Assembly (NCBI GenBank): GCA_964617665.1
Contig: CAZUAH010000700.1
Location: forward strand, 1-6,675
Source: JADHUC01 sp964617665
Lineage (GTDB): Bacteria; Planctomycetota; Planctomycetia; Pirellulales; Pirellulaceae
Length of the DNA stretch: 6,675 nucleotides
Reading direction: 5' to 3'
Part shown: positions 1 through 6,581 of the stretch, in pieces
Layout of the letters: each line of letters opens with the position of its first letter
How positions within the stretch are numbered: position 1 is the stretch's first letter
The notes under the pieces: generated by a model
Told to the model about the DNA's origin: nothing
Databases searched by the model: none
Seen by the model: only the letters and a program-made list of their open reading frames with translations
Position numbers and translations under genes: made by a program

Positions 1-162
1 CTCACAAAACCAGCTCAGTTAACCAGGAAAGAGCAAGTTTGGCGCCCCCGAGGGAGAGTCTGTCAGCAAAAAAGCGGAATCGACCAGATGATATCGACAG
101 TCCAACCAAGAGATTTAGCAATAGTCACGGCATACGACAGCCCGTCCGTCCACCTTTTCTGA
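1..162. other. Upstream region of the acyltransferase gene, no recognised gene
   Basis: No RNA gene, terminator or convincing promoter is visible. TCGACA at 94-99 resembles a -35 box but has no good -10 at the right distance. The frame of the following gene is open from the window edge to a TGA at 160-162, coding 53 residues that end IVTAYDSPSVHLF. This could be the tail of an upstream gene or chance. Confidence 0.3.
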
Positions 163-174
163 GTGGTGAGCAAG

Positions 175-1554
175 ATGAAAGAGGGCCATCATCGCGTATA
201 TCATGCGCTCGACGTCGAACTGTGTCTCATCGTGCATGATGAACGCTTGAAACAGCGGCTCACCGCACAAGATGCGTTCAACACGCTCGAACGCGAAGAG
301 CAATTGATAGACAACGTTGGACTGGTTGGCTTCAACGTCGCTTACCATGGCAGTTTTGCCGAGTTGCAGGAACGGCTTGATCGTGTGGCCGACGATGGAA
401 CGCCCCGTCGATTCATCATTGTGTCCGATCGGCTGACCGAAAGCGATGGCGACCGTCCGGCGCCCAACTCGGTTGCCACGGAATTGCGTGAGTGGTTCGA
501 CGAGCGCCCTCTCCATTTGGGTGGAACTGTGGCATTGATCCACGACCGCCCTCAGTCCATCACGGATATCAACCAAGCCATCGACATGCGAGGGCTGAGC
601 CCTGAACGATTGAAGGATCGAATCTGCGCCGTTGCGAACGGATTGTGGCTGAAATCTAAGGTGAACTCTAAGCGGCGCAGCCGCAAAGGTATACGGATCC
701 ATGCTGTCCACACGCAGAGGCAAATGAAAGGTTGTCTACGGCTGCGGCACAAAGTCTATGACGCCATGGGCTATTTGGACGCGGCTCTGGCAAACGCAGC
801 GGATATCGAAGTGGATTCCTTCGATCGGCAAGCGTTTCATTTCGTGGCGCTGGACAACAGCCGGGTTGCGGGCACCGTTCGTCTGGTGACGACTGTGCGA
901 CGCGCGCGGCAACCCTCCATCATTGGCATTGAGCACGTTACCCTGCAACGACAGACTGGCTGGATCAAGAAGATCATCGAGGGCGATCATGGCCTGATGT
1001 CCCGATTCAAGCGGACAAACCAATTTCCCTTTCCAATTCTGCAGAACAGCAATTTTGGCGACCGGTGGCCCGAAGTATTGGACCGATATGAACTACGGGC
1101 GTGCGGCGAGGTAAGTCGTGTGGTCGTGTCGCCCCGGTACCGCGGGTTGGGAATTTCCCACATGCTGATGCGGGCCGCCATCGCAACTGCGGTGGGCTTG
1201 GGGAAGAAACACCTCCTCCTGGAATGCATCCCCGCACATATTGGCATGTATGGTTCCTACGGCTTCAAACCGCTCGCCGAAGGAAACCACTGTCGCTACC
1301 AGGAACTCGACACAACTGCCATAGGAATGCAACTTGGCCTGACTACGGCCGGGATGCAGAACAACGAAGCTGTCGCGTTCGCTGGCGAACACATCCGGCG
1401 ACTGAAGAAACGCGACGATCCGAAAATGCTGGCTGGACCTGATACCTGTCTTTGTGTCTGTCACATACGATCGTGCTGGAAGGATGCTCAATTCAGGCTC
1501 ATGGGAAAGAGACAGTGTCCATTACGGCATTTCCATCTGGGAATACGGCGGTAG
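175..1554 (+). CDS. Receiver-like domain fused to FeeM/LuxI-like GNAT N-acyltransferase (putative N-acyl amino acid synthase)
   Basis: Probable cytoplasmic acyltransferase joining an acyl group to an amine to give an N-acyl amino acid or autoinducer-like product; no substrate can be read from the sequence. Residues count from the ATG at 175 (459 aa). Residues 13-157 resemble a response-regulator receiver: beta strand LCLIVHD (16-22), FIIVSD ending in a possible phospho-acceptor Asp85, and GTVALIHD (117-124). A basic linker (160-176) leads to the transferase. RHKVYDAMGYLD (191-202), the acidic E212/D214/D217 cluster and GTVRLV (233-238) recall LuxI and FeeM. GEVSRVVV followed by RGLG (323-326) is the GNAT acyl-carrier loop, and YGSYGFKPL (359-366) is motif B. 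The frame is closed by TGA at 160-162, leaving GTG 163, GTG 166 or ATG 175; ATG 175 has GGTGAG four bases upstream. The Cys-rich tail after about residue 418 looks foreign and may follow a frameshift. The GNAT call is firm, the FeeM-like call likely, the receiver call structural inference. Confidence 0.8.
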   Translation: MKEGHHRVYHALDVELCLIVHDERLKQRLTAQDAFNTLEREEQLIDNVGLVGFNVAYHGSFAELQERLDRVADDGTPRRFIIVSDRLTESDGDRPAPNSVATELREWFDERPLHLGGTVALIHDRPQSITDINQAIDMRGLSPERLKDRICAVANGLWLKSKVNSKRRSRKGIRIHAVHTQRQMKGCLRLRHKVYDAMGYLDAALANAADIEVDSFDRQAFHFVALDNSRVAGTVRLVTTVRRARQPSIIGIEHVTLQRQTGWIKKIIEGDHGLMSRFKRTNQFPFPILQNSNFGDRWPEVLDRYELRACGEVSRVVVSPRYRGLGISHMLMRAAIATAVGLGKKHLLLECIPAHIGMYGSYGFKPLAEGNHCRYQELDTTAIGMQLGLTTAGMQNNEAVAFAGEHIRRLKKRDDPKMLAGPDTCLCVCHIRSCWKDAQFRLMGKRQCPLRHFHLGIRR

Positions 1555-1616
1555 AATGAATGGGCCCGTTTCCTTTCCACTTCTTCTAATACGATTCCCT
1601 GATTAGGCCGAGAACT

Positions 1617-3362
1617 ATGATTCCTACCCGTCTCGTGCGAGTATTCGTGTCGTCGCCTGGCGACGTTACCGATGAACGGCGTGTACTGGAAGAAGTGGTC
1701 AAGCGGATCAATGACACGTACGGTGAATCCAACAACGTGTTTCTCAAATTGTGGAAATGGGAAGAATCGAGCATACCTCAAATCGGGCCGTCGCCCCAGG
1801 AGACCATCGACGCCCAAATGCCGCGGTACAACATCTACCTCGGAATCATGTCGGCACGATTCGGAACACCCACACAAACTCACGGCTCAGGAACGGAGAA
1901 GGAGTTTCGCGATGCCGTCGAGCGTTGGGGAAGTCAGGGTGCGCCATGGGTTCTTTTCTACTTTAACGACAATCCTCCTCGACCCAAAACGGCTGAGGAA
2001 AACCGTCAGTATACGCGCGTACTGGAATTTCGAGAGGAGATGCAGAAGCTCGGAATCGTAGGCAGCTACGGGGAACTCCGCGGCAGCGAAAACGGCTTTA
2101 TGGAACAGGTTGAGAATCATCTGCGGATGCTGCTGACAAAACTGCCCGAACACGCGGCCGAGCCCGATCCCGGCCCGGCGCCGGTCGAACCGGAGTTGCG
2201 CGAAACCGAAGCACCGGTCGACATCGAGCATCGCGTCGATGTGGTTCGCCAGGCACGCCGTCCGATTCTCGATAACATCACGCCCTGTTACATCCTGGAC
2301 ATGAATTTCTTTATCCTCGACTGGAATCCGACGTTCGAGGAACTGGTGGCCAAACCGATAGGTTTGGCACGCGGGGATCATGGGTTGGATTTCGTACGCA
2401 GTTTGATGAATTGTCAAGAGGTCATCGAACGGTCCAAGACGGTGTTTGCGTCGAATCCGATAGTCGATACGGAACCGTTACACTTTGTGTCCCCCCGCTA
2501 CGGCCCGATTGAATTTCAGAAGTTTGCAGCTCAGATCACCGACCATAAGGGCAACCCCATCGCATGGTCGGTGAACCTCAATATTTCGCACGCGGAAAAG
2601 CACGATCAACTGTGGGACGATTTAAAGGAATGCGTGGAAGTCGCCAATAACTGGGCTCGCTACGCGCCGTCCTACGACGAATTGCTGCTACCCTTTGATG
2701 ACTACAACGAACTGGTCGACCTGGTGATCAGCCAGGTCGGTGACGCCGCCTGTTGTGTGGACCTGGGGGCCGGAACCGGCAACGCCGCGATTCGGCTGCT
2801 CGAGTCCGATCCGGAGCGCGAAGTCTGGGCCGTGGACAACAGCGAAAACATGCTGGAGATTATGCGTAGTAAGGTTCGCGAGAGGAGGAAAAAAGGCCAT
2901 GACTATTCCGATCGCCTGGTCTACGTGAAAGACGACGTGGCCCGACTGGCGGCGCTTCGCGACGACGAGTACTTTGACGCCGCCATCTCGATCAACACGC
3001 TGTATGCGGTGAGTGATCCCCAGGAGTGCGTTCGACAGGTTTATCGAATCTTGAAACCAGGCGGCGTCTTCGTGATGTCGACCGCCCACAAGAAAACAGA
3101 CGTGCCGCGGCTGTTCGATCGCATGCGGGAAGTACTGAAAGAGAAAGAGCTGTTTGAATCCCTCCGTGGAAACTACAACACGGCCAAGGCGTTCCACAAG
3201 CAGGCTCTGCCAATGATCCACCGTGACTCCAAAGAGGACATCCGGCGATACCTCTCTGAAGCGGGATTTGAAGTCCGCGACCGCGACTGGCGCGACCGCG
3301 AGTATGTGGACTCTGTCGTGGTCGTGCGAGCGCGGAAACCGAGTCAAGATTCCACTTGGTAG
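1617..3362 (+). CDS. DUF4062 - PAS - SAM-dependent methyltransferase fusion protein
   Basis: A 581-residue cytoplasmic protein with three modules and no signal peptide or membrane segment. Residues 7-175 are a DUF4062 domain: RVFVSSPGDVTDER (8-21), then YLGIMSARFGTPT (74-86) and SGTEKEF (91-97). DUF4062 is TIR-like and usually sits at the N-terminus of STAND NTPases and other signalling or conflict proteins. A Pro/Glu-rich linker (180-200) follows. Residues 214-324 look like a PAS or MmyB-like sensor: ITPCYILDMNFFILDWNPTF, ending in a PAC-like DHKGNPIAWSVNLNI. Residues 345-575 are a class I methyltransferase: motif I VDLGAGTGN (381-389), the SAM-ribose acidic residue in VWAVDNS (D407), VKDD (437-440), motif IV YFDAAISINTLYAV (452-465) and LKPGG (479-483). 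The methylated substrate is unknown; the final domain resembles small-molecule methyltransferases. ATG 1617 precedes the first DUF4062 strand by six residues; its ribosome site is weak (AGG nine bases upstream). It probably shares a transcript with the upstream acyltransferase. Confidence 0.88.
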   Translation: MIPTRLVRVFVSSPGDVTDERRVLEEVVKRINDTYGESNNVFLKLWKWEESSIPQIGPSPQETIDAQMPRYNIYLGIMSARFGTPTQTHGSGTEKEFRDAVERWGSQGAPWVLFYFNDNPPRPKTAEENRQYTRVLEFREEMQKLGIVGSYGELRGSENGFMEQVENHLRMLLTKLPEHAAEPDPGPAPVEPELRETEAPVDIEHRVDVVRQARRPILDNITPCYILDMNFFILDWNPTFEELVAKPIGLARGDHGLDFVRSLMNCQEVIERSKTVFASNPIVDTEPLHFVSPRYGPIEFQKFAAQITDHKGNPIAWSVNLNISHAEKHDQLWDDLKECVEVANNWARYAPSYDELLLPFDDYNELVDLVISQVGDAACCVDLGAGTGNAAIRLLESDPEREVWAVDNSENMLEIMRSKVRERRKKGHDYSDRLVYVKDDVARLAALRDDEYFDAAISINTLYAVSDPQECVRQVYRILKPGGVFVMSTAHKKTDVPRLFDRMREVLKEKELFESLRGNYNTAKAFHKQALPMIHRDSKEDIRRYLSEAGFEVRDRDWRDREYVDSVVVVRARKPSQDSTW

Positions 3363-3409
3363 GGCAGTACGGTCTGGACTCATTGTTTCTGTGGTTTCCG
3401 GACTGAACG

Positions 3410-3423
3410 GCCGCGAAAGCGGC
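3410..3423. terminator. Short GC hairpin with GAAA tetraloop between convergent genes (possible weak bidirectional terminator)
   Basis: GCCGC-GAAA-GCGGC forms a perfect 5-bp GC stem closed by a GNRA-type loop. It lies in the 119-bp gap where the methyltransferase gene and the C45 hydrolase gene converge, 47 bp after the first stop and 58 bp from the second. There is no U-tract on either strand, so it is not a canonical intrinsic terminator. A chance hairpin is possible in DNA this GC-rich. Nothing else stands out in the gap. Confidence 0.25.
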
Positions 3424-3481
3424 GCGGCACGAGGCTCTCATGGCGACCGACTTGGAGGCCACGTAGCATCGCTCTGCGCAA

Positions 3482-4555
3482 CTACGGCATCAGGTACGTC
3501 TTGTACGGATGATTGCACGGGGTGCCGCGGCTTACGTGTATGCGGCGCTGGTCTGGTTCGATGATGATGGAGAACACGGTCTCCCAGAATCCGAAGACCG
3601 GATCGGCATTGGCGTGGCGACAGATTGACGTGGGGTGGTTGTCGTGGTCGCTGAGGATGGTTTGGACTGCGTCGAGGTCGATTCCCTTGTCCAAGGTAGC
3701 CACAAATTGATCAATTCGTCGCTTGCGAGCATGGGACTGGATGAGTTCCGGGAATTGGTCATTGATGCGCTCCAAGGCCGGATGCAGACAGTGGTTGGTG
3801 TGTGCTAGCCAGCCGCTTCCATTCGGTCGCAGTACGTGAACGTCGTCGATCGTGACTTCCAGGTCGGCCGGTCCTTGGGGCGTTGCCAACATGATGTTCG
3901 CTGGAATCGCTCGGTGAGCGCGTTGGACGGCCCGCACGGCTTCGTCCAGTGTACTTGCCTGGTAGATGCCGCGCAGTATGAAGTAGTGCGGTACGCCGAC
4001 CTCCCGGCTGGGCGCCGGCAGGGTGTTCACACACGCTCCGATGCCGGCTTCGTTGAAACCTAGATACGATATCAGGCCGGCCTGAGTACATGTGGTTAGC
4101 GCCGGCTTATCGGCGGGACGCCGAGTCAACACTACCGTCATCGCATCCAAGGCCGGGTCGTTGTCCCAGTTTTGCGCGACGATTGGGCCGCGTCCCAAGT
4201 CGGCATCTGCTGCAAGCGACAAGGCCGTACATCCGGCGTCCTTCTCTGGTTGAAGCTGGTTTCTCACCTGCAATAGCATCAGGTCGTCGATCGAGACTCC
4301 CGCGGCCTCTGCCGTGCCGCGGAGTTCCTCCATCATGTCCGGGCTGTATCGCTCGGCGAAATCAGCGCTACGTCGCGCCACTTCCAAGGCCTTCCCGTGC
4401 GAGATCGGCGTCGTTTTCTGGACTCGCTCCAATGCGATCTCGCAGAAACCGCGTACCTCCTCATGAGCGGCTTCGCCTATCTGTCGTCCCAGTTCACGCG
4501 GCGGGCCGCTCACTTCGATTTCTCGATATCGTGTTGGAAGACTCTGTGTGTTCAT
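3482..4555 (-). CDS. C45-family autoproteolytic acyltransferase/hydrolase (isopenicillin N acyltransferase-like Ntn hydrolase)
   Basis: Probable acyl-amide hydrolase or acyltransferase of the Ntn-hydrolase fold, 357 aa, a normal length for the family. Family members self-cleave before an internal Cys, which becomes the N-terminal nucleophile. Here that residue is Cys109 in DAGCTAL (106-112), matching the GCT context of penicillin acyltransferase. Other C45-type landmarks are AQNWDND (127-133), LGFNEAGIGACVNTL (165-179), AHTNHCLHP (251-259, with the conserved TNH Asn), SDHDNHPTSICRH (302-314) and the C-terminal IIEPDQRRIHVSRGTPC. The helical N-terminal part (18-100) matches the usual prosegment. 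No signal peptide is visible, so it is probably cytoplasmic. Substrate cannot be predicted: related enzymes act on beta-lactam precursors, peptides and N-acyl amines. It lies 106 bp downstream of the LRR gene on the same strand. The ATG is preceded only by a weak AGG. Its chemistry is reminiscent of the opposite-strand acyltransferase at 175-1554, but a functional link is unproven. Confidence 0.85.
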   Translation of the reverse strand: MNTQSLPTRYREIEVSGPPRELGRQIGEAAHEEVRGFCEIALERVQKTTPISHGKALEVARRSADFAERYSPDMMEELRGTAEAAGVSIDDLMLLQVRNQLQPEKDAGCTALSLAADADLGRGPIVAQNWDNDPALDAMTVVLTRRPADKPALTTCTQAGLISYLGFNEAGIGACVNTLPAPSREVGVPHYFILRGIYQASTLDEAVRAVQRAHRAIPANIMLATPQGPADLEVTIDDVHVLRPNGSGWLAHTNHCLHPALERINDQFPELIQSHARKRRIDQFVATLDKGIDLDAVQTILSDHDNHPTSICRHANADPVFGFWETVFSIIIEPDQRRIHVSRGTPCNHPYKTYLMP

Positions 4556-4661
4556 CGGTTGGCTGCCTGCCGGTGTCCGGAGACTGTAACCGAAACCCTC
4601 CCGGGATCGAAGTGCTGGGCCGGTATTCCTACTGCAACAAGAACCCAGAGTTCACGTACGC

Positions 4662-5861
4662 TCAAGGAACCATACGATCGTCCCAGATTTCGGTCTGGGG
4701 AAGTGACTTCTGAAGTCGATCGACACCCGACGCGGTCACTTTCGTGCTGCGGAGATCGATCGTTTTCAGACCGGTTTGTTCTGCCAGATGAATTAGATGC
4801 TCGTCGCGAATCTTTGTCCCGCCAAGATAGAGGCCCCGCAGTTTCTTGAGTCTTTTGAGATGCGGGAAACCGGCGCCAGTCAGGGCGGTATCGCCCATGT
4901 ACAGGTATTCCAGGTTCACGATTCTCCCAAGATGGGCCAATCCGGCGTCGGTGATGGGAGCCCTCTTGAGCGACAGGTGTCTGAGCGATGTCAGGCCCGC
5001 GAGGTGAACCAGCCCGGCATCATTCACAAAGCTCTCGTCAAGCGACAGCCACTTGAGTCGTTGCAGGTTCCTCAGGTACTCCAGGCCCGAGCCGTCCAGC
5101 ATCGTCTTGTCAAGGACCAGAGTCTCGATCCGAATGTTGGTTGCCAGATGCGCCAGCGCGTGATCCGTAATCGGTGCGTCCCAAAGACGCAAATACTCTA
5201 GCTGCGGAAAAGCCTTCAGCACTTCGAGGCCGGGGCCGCGGATCTTCGTTTCACCCAGGTTCAGCAGCCGGAGTTGCCCGAACCGCGCAAGATGGACCAG
5301 TCCGGAGTCTGTTATCTGCGTGCCGCCCAGTTGCAGTTCTTCGAGGTTGCGCAGGTTTCTCAATCGTTCCACCCCCGCATCGGTAATGCGCGTATGCGAG
5401 AGATTAAGCGACCGCAGGTCAGTATGCGTCCTCAGTTTCGCCAGACCCACGTCTGTGATTTTGGTATGCGCGAGCCCCAACTCTCGCAGCCGCGAGAGAC
5501 GAGCCAGATGCTCCATACCGGCGTCTGTGATTCTGGTCTTGGATGCTTCCAGGTCTTCGAGCTTGCTCAGGTGCTTGACATGTGCCAGCCCCACGTCTGT
5601 GATTTTGGCGCCCCTCATCCGCACTTCGCGCAAATGTGTCAGCTTGTCCAGCAGAACCATATCGGCATCCCCGGCCGCCATACGAGGATCAAGGCCCGGA
5701 AAGTACACCTTGATCACTTGACCATTGTCGTCGCGCGTGAGCTGAATCCCGTCGGGCGGCGAAAGCGGCAGCGACTCGTCCTGATCCGGCTGCTGCTGGG
5801 CCAGAACGAGTGTGGGCGAGACGACACAACAAAGACTAACGGCCAAGCATCGGTATCCCAT
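4662..5861 (-). CDS. Secreted leucine-rich-repeat protein (planctomycete-type, 13 repeats)
   Basis: A 399-residue exported protein, probably a protein-binding scaffold in the periplasm or outside the cell; its partner is unknown. Residues 1-21 form a signal peptide: MGYR, then a hydrophobic core, ending LVLA before QQQPD, a good signal peptidase I site. The Cys residues in the core do not form a lipobox. After a spacer (22-76) come thirteen leucine-rich repeats of exactly 24 residues, starting at residues 77, 101, 125 and so on to 365. The consensus is LxxLxLxxTxITDxGLxxLxxL, the form abundant in planctomycetes. The end, LQKSLPQTEIWDDRMVP, resembles the usual cap of these proteins. No kinase, sigma factor or other catalytic domain is attached. 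I chose ATG 5861 over the in-frame GTG at 5870 because GAGGTGA lies five bases upstream of it and the signal peptide then starts cleanly. The C45 gene follows 106 bp downstream and may be cotranscribed. Confidence 0.9.
   Translation of the reverse strand: MGYRCLAVSLCCVVSPTLVLAQQQPDQDESLPLSPPDGIQLTRDDNGQVIKVYFPGLDPRMAAGDADMVLLDKLTHLREVRMRGAKITDVGLAHVKHLSKLEDLEASKTRITDAGMEHLARLSRLRELGLAHTKITDVGLAKLRTHTDLRSLNLSHTRITDAGVERLRNLRNLEELQLGGTQITDSGLVHLARFGQLRLLNLGETKIRGPGLEVLKAFPQLEYLRLWDAPITDHALAHLATNIRIETLVLDKTMLDGSGLEYLRNLQRLKWLSLDESFVNDAGLVHLAGLTSLRHLSLKRAPITDAGLAHLGRIVNLEYLYMGDTALTGAGFPHLKRLKKLRGLYLGGTKIRDEHLIHLAEQTGLKTIDLRSTKVTASGVDRLQKSLPQTEIWDDRMVP
4698..5633 (-). repeat. Thirteen tandem 72-bp LRR coding repeats
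   Basis: This 936-bp block encodes thirteen 24-residue leucine-rich repeats with no insertion or deletion between units. The anchor Leu (Ile in the eighth unit) recurs exactly every 72 bases. The DNA copies are clearly diverged, with shared words such as GCGTCTGTGATT and ACGTCTGTGATTTTGGCG visible on the plus strand, so this is an old protein repeat and not a recent tandem duplication. The most regular units are at residues 77-148. Units 7-9 (residues 221-292) drift furthest from the ITDxGL consensus. Confidence 0.85.
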
Positions 5862-6026
5862 GTCATTCACCTCGCTCGGTTGATGCCCGCAAACGCAACG
5901 ACAGTCTCAGTTGAGTCTATCAGTACCGATGCGATCTAGCTAGAAAGCGACGGCTTCCCAGTATGCGGCTTGCTTGGTCAAATAGGGATAATAGAGAGAT
6001 TCCTGTCAGCGAGTAGAAGTGACGCC
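5862..6026. other. Divergent intergenic region between LRR gene and HD hydrolase gene
   Basis: This 165-bp spacer must hold the promoters of both divergent genes. On the plus strand GATAAT at 5987-5992 is a five-of-six match to a sigma70 -10 box, 34 bases before ATG 6027, but no acceptable -35 box lies 16-18 bases upstream. Two small palindromes are present: CTCAGTTGAG (5906-5915, four-base arms) and CTAGCTAG (5936-5943). Either could be a regulator site or chance. No convincing promoter for the LRR gene was found. Confidence 0.3.
5867..5873 (-). promoter_or_regulatory. Ribosome binding site deciding the LRR gene start
   Basis: GAGGTGA on the minus strand lies five bases upstream of ATG 5861. 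It is the best Shine-Dalgarno match of any gene in the window. It overlaps the alternative GTG at 5870, which makes that upstream start unlikely. Confidence 0.6.
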
Positions 6027-6581
6027 ATGACTGAAGTGGACTATACTATTGTGCTTCGTGCGATTTCGTTTGCGGCGCGATTTCATGAAGGGCAAGTTCG
6101 CAAAGACGGCAAGACCCCGTATGTTGCGCACCCCGCGCGCGTGTTGGCTGTTCTGACCAACGTTTTCGGCGTGAAGGATCCCGAGGTGCTTGCCGCCGGC
6201 GTGCTTCACGATACGATCGAAGACACGCTGGCGGATTGTGACGACCTGATCGAGAAGTTCGGTGAGCGCGTTGCCGGATTCGTGGCGATCCTGACCAAAG
6301 ACAAACGATTGCCCGAAGAAGAACGCGAGCGGACGTATTTCGAGGCTCTGGCAGCAGCGCCGTTGGAGGTGAAGCTGTGCAAACTGGCCGACACGTACGA
6401 CAACCTGGACGATTCGTCTGGCCTGTCTGTCGAGTTTAGGACAAGGAAATCGTACAAGGCGCGAGAGTTCCTCGACGCATTCGCTCCCGGATTCCCAGCC
6501 GAATGGCAACACGCACTGGAGCACGTCCGGCGGCAGATCGATGCGACGGATCAGGCAACTCAACCGCTGCGGAAATCGTAG
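6027..6581 (+). CDS. Small stand-alone HD-domain (p)ppGpp hydrolase, MESH1/SpoT-HD-like
   Basis: Predicted cytoplasmic Mn-dependent phosphohydrolase that removes the 3'-pyrophosphate from the alarmone (p)ppGpp; MESH1 relatives can also act on NADPH. At 184 aa it has the size of MESH1 and consists of the HD domain only, without synthetase, TGS or ACT domains. Visible family motifs are FAARFHEGQVRKDGKTPYVAHP (15-36), LHDTIEDT (60-67), FGERVAGFVAILTKDK (78-93) and KLADTYDNLDD (119-129). The expected metal ligands H35, H61, D62 and D122 and the catalytic pair E65/D66 are all present, so it should be active. The frame extends to a TTG at 5970, but ATG 6027 fits the family start and has a partial ribosome site (GAAGTGA, four bases upstream). 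It is transcribed divergently from the LRR gene and followed by 94 bp with no recognisable feature. A related nucleotide pyrophosphohydrolase role cannot be excluded. Confidence 0.87.
   Translation: MTEVDYTIVLRAISFAARFHEGQVRKDGKTPYVAHPARVLAVLTNVFGVKDPEVLAAGVLHDTIEDTLADCDDLIEKFGERVAGFVAILTKDKRLPEEERERTYFEALAAAPLEVKLCKLADTYDNLDDSSGLSVEFRTRKSYKAREFLDAFAPGFPAEWQHALEHVRRQIDATDQATQPLRKS

Noticed and set aside
94..122. Sigma70-type promoter upstream of the acyltransferase (TCGACA as -35)
   Set aside because: No hexamer 16-18 bases downstream matches a -10 box in more than three positions.
115..723. A 202-codon minus-strand open frame opposite the acyltransferase
   Set aside because: It lies antisense to a gene with clear GNAT and LuxI-like motifs, shows no recognisable domain, and open antisense frames are common in GC-rich coding DNA.
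2688..3383. A 231-codon minus-strand open frame opposite the methyltransferase domain
   Set aside because: The plus strand here encodes an unmistakable SAM-binding domain; the antisense product has no recognisable motif.
4090..4713. A 207-codon plus-strand open frame across the C45 gene start and the gap to the LRR gene
   Set aside because: Its product is rich in Arg, Pro and Ser with no domain, the usual look of a shadow frame opposite the C45 gene.
5799..5861. Lipoprotein signal (lipobox) in the LRR protein, because of Cys residues near the N-terminus
   Set aside because: The residue before each Cys is not Gly, Ala or Ser as needed, and a good signal peptidase I site (LVLA before QQQ) follows.
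5274..5939. A 221-codon plus-strand open frame opposite the LRR gene
   Set aside because: Its Gln/Pro/His-rich repeats simply mirror the 72-bp repeats of the LRR gene on the other strand.
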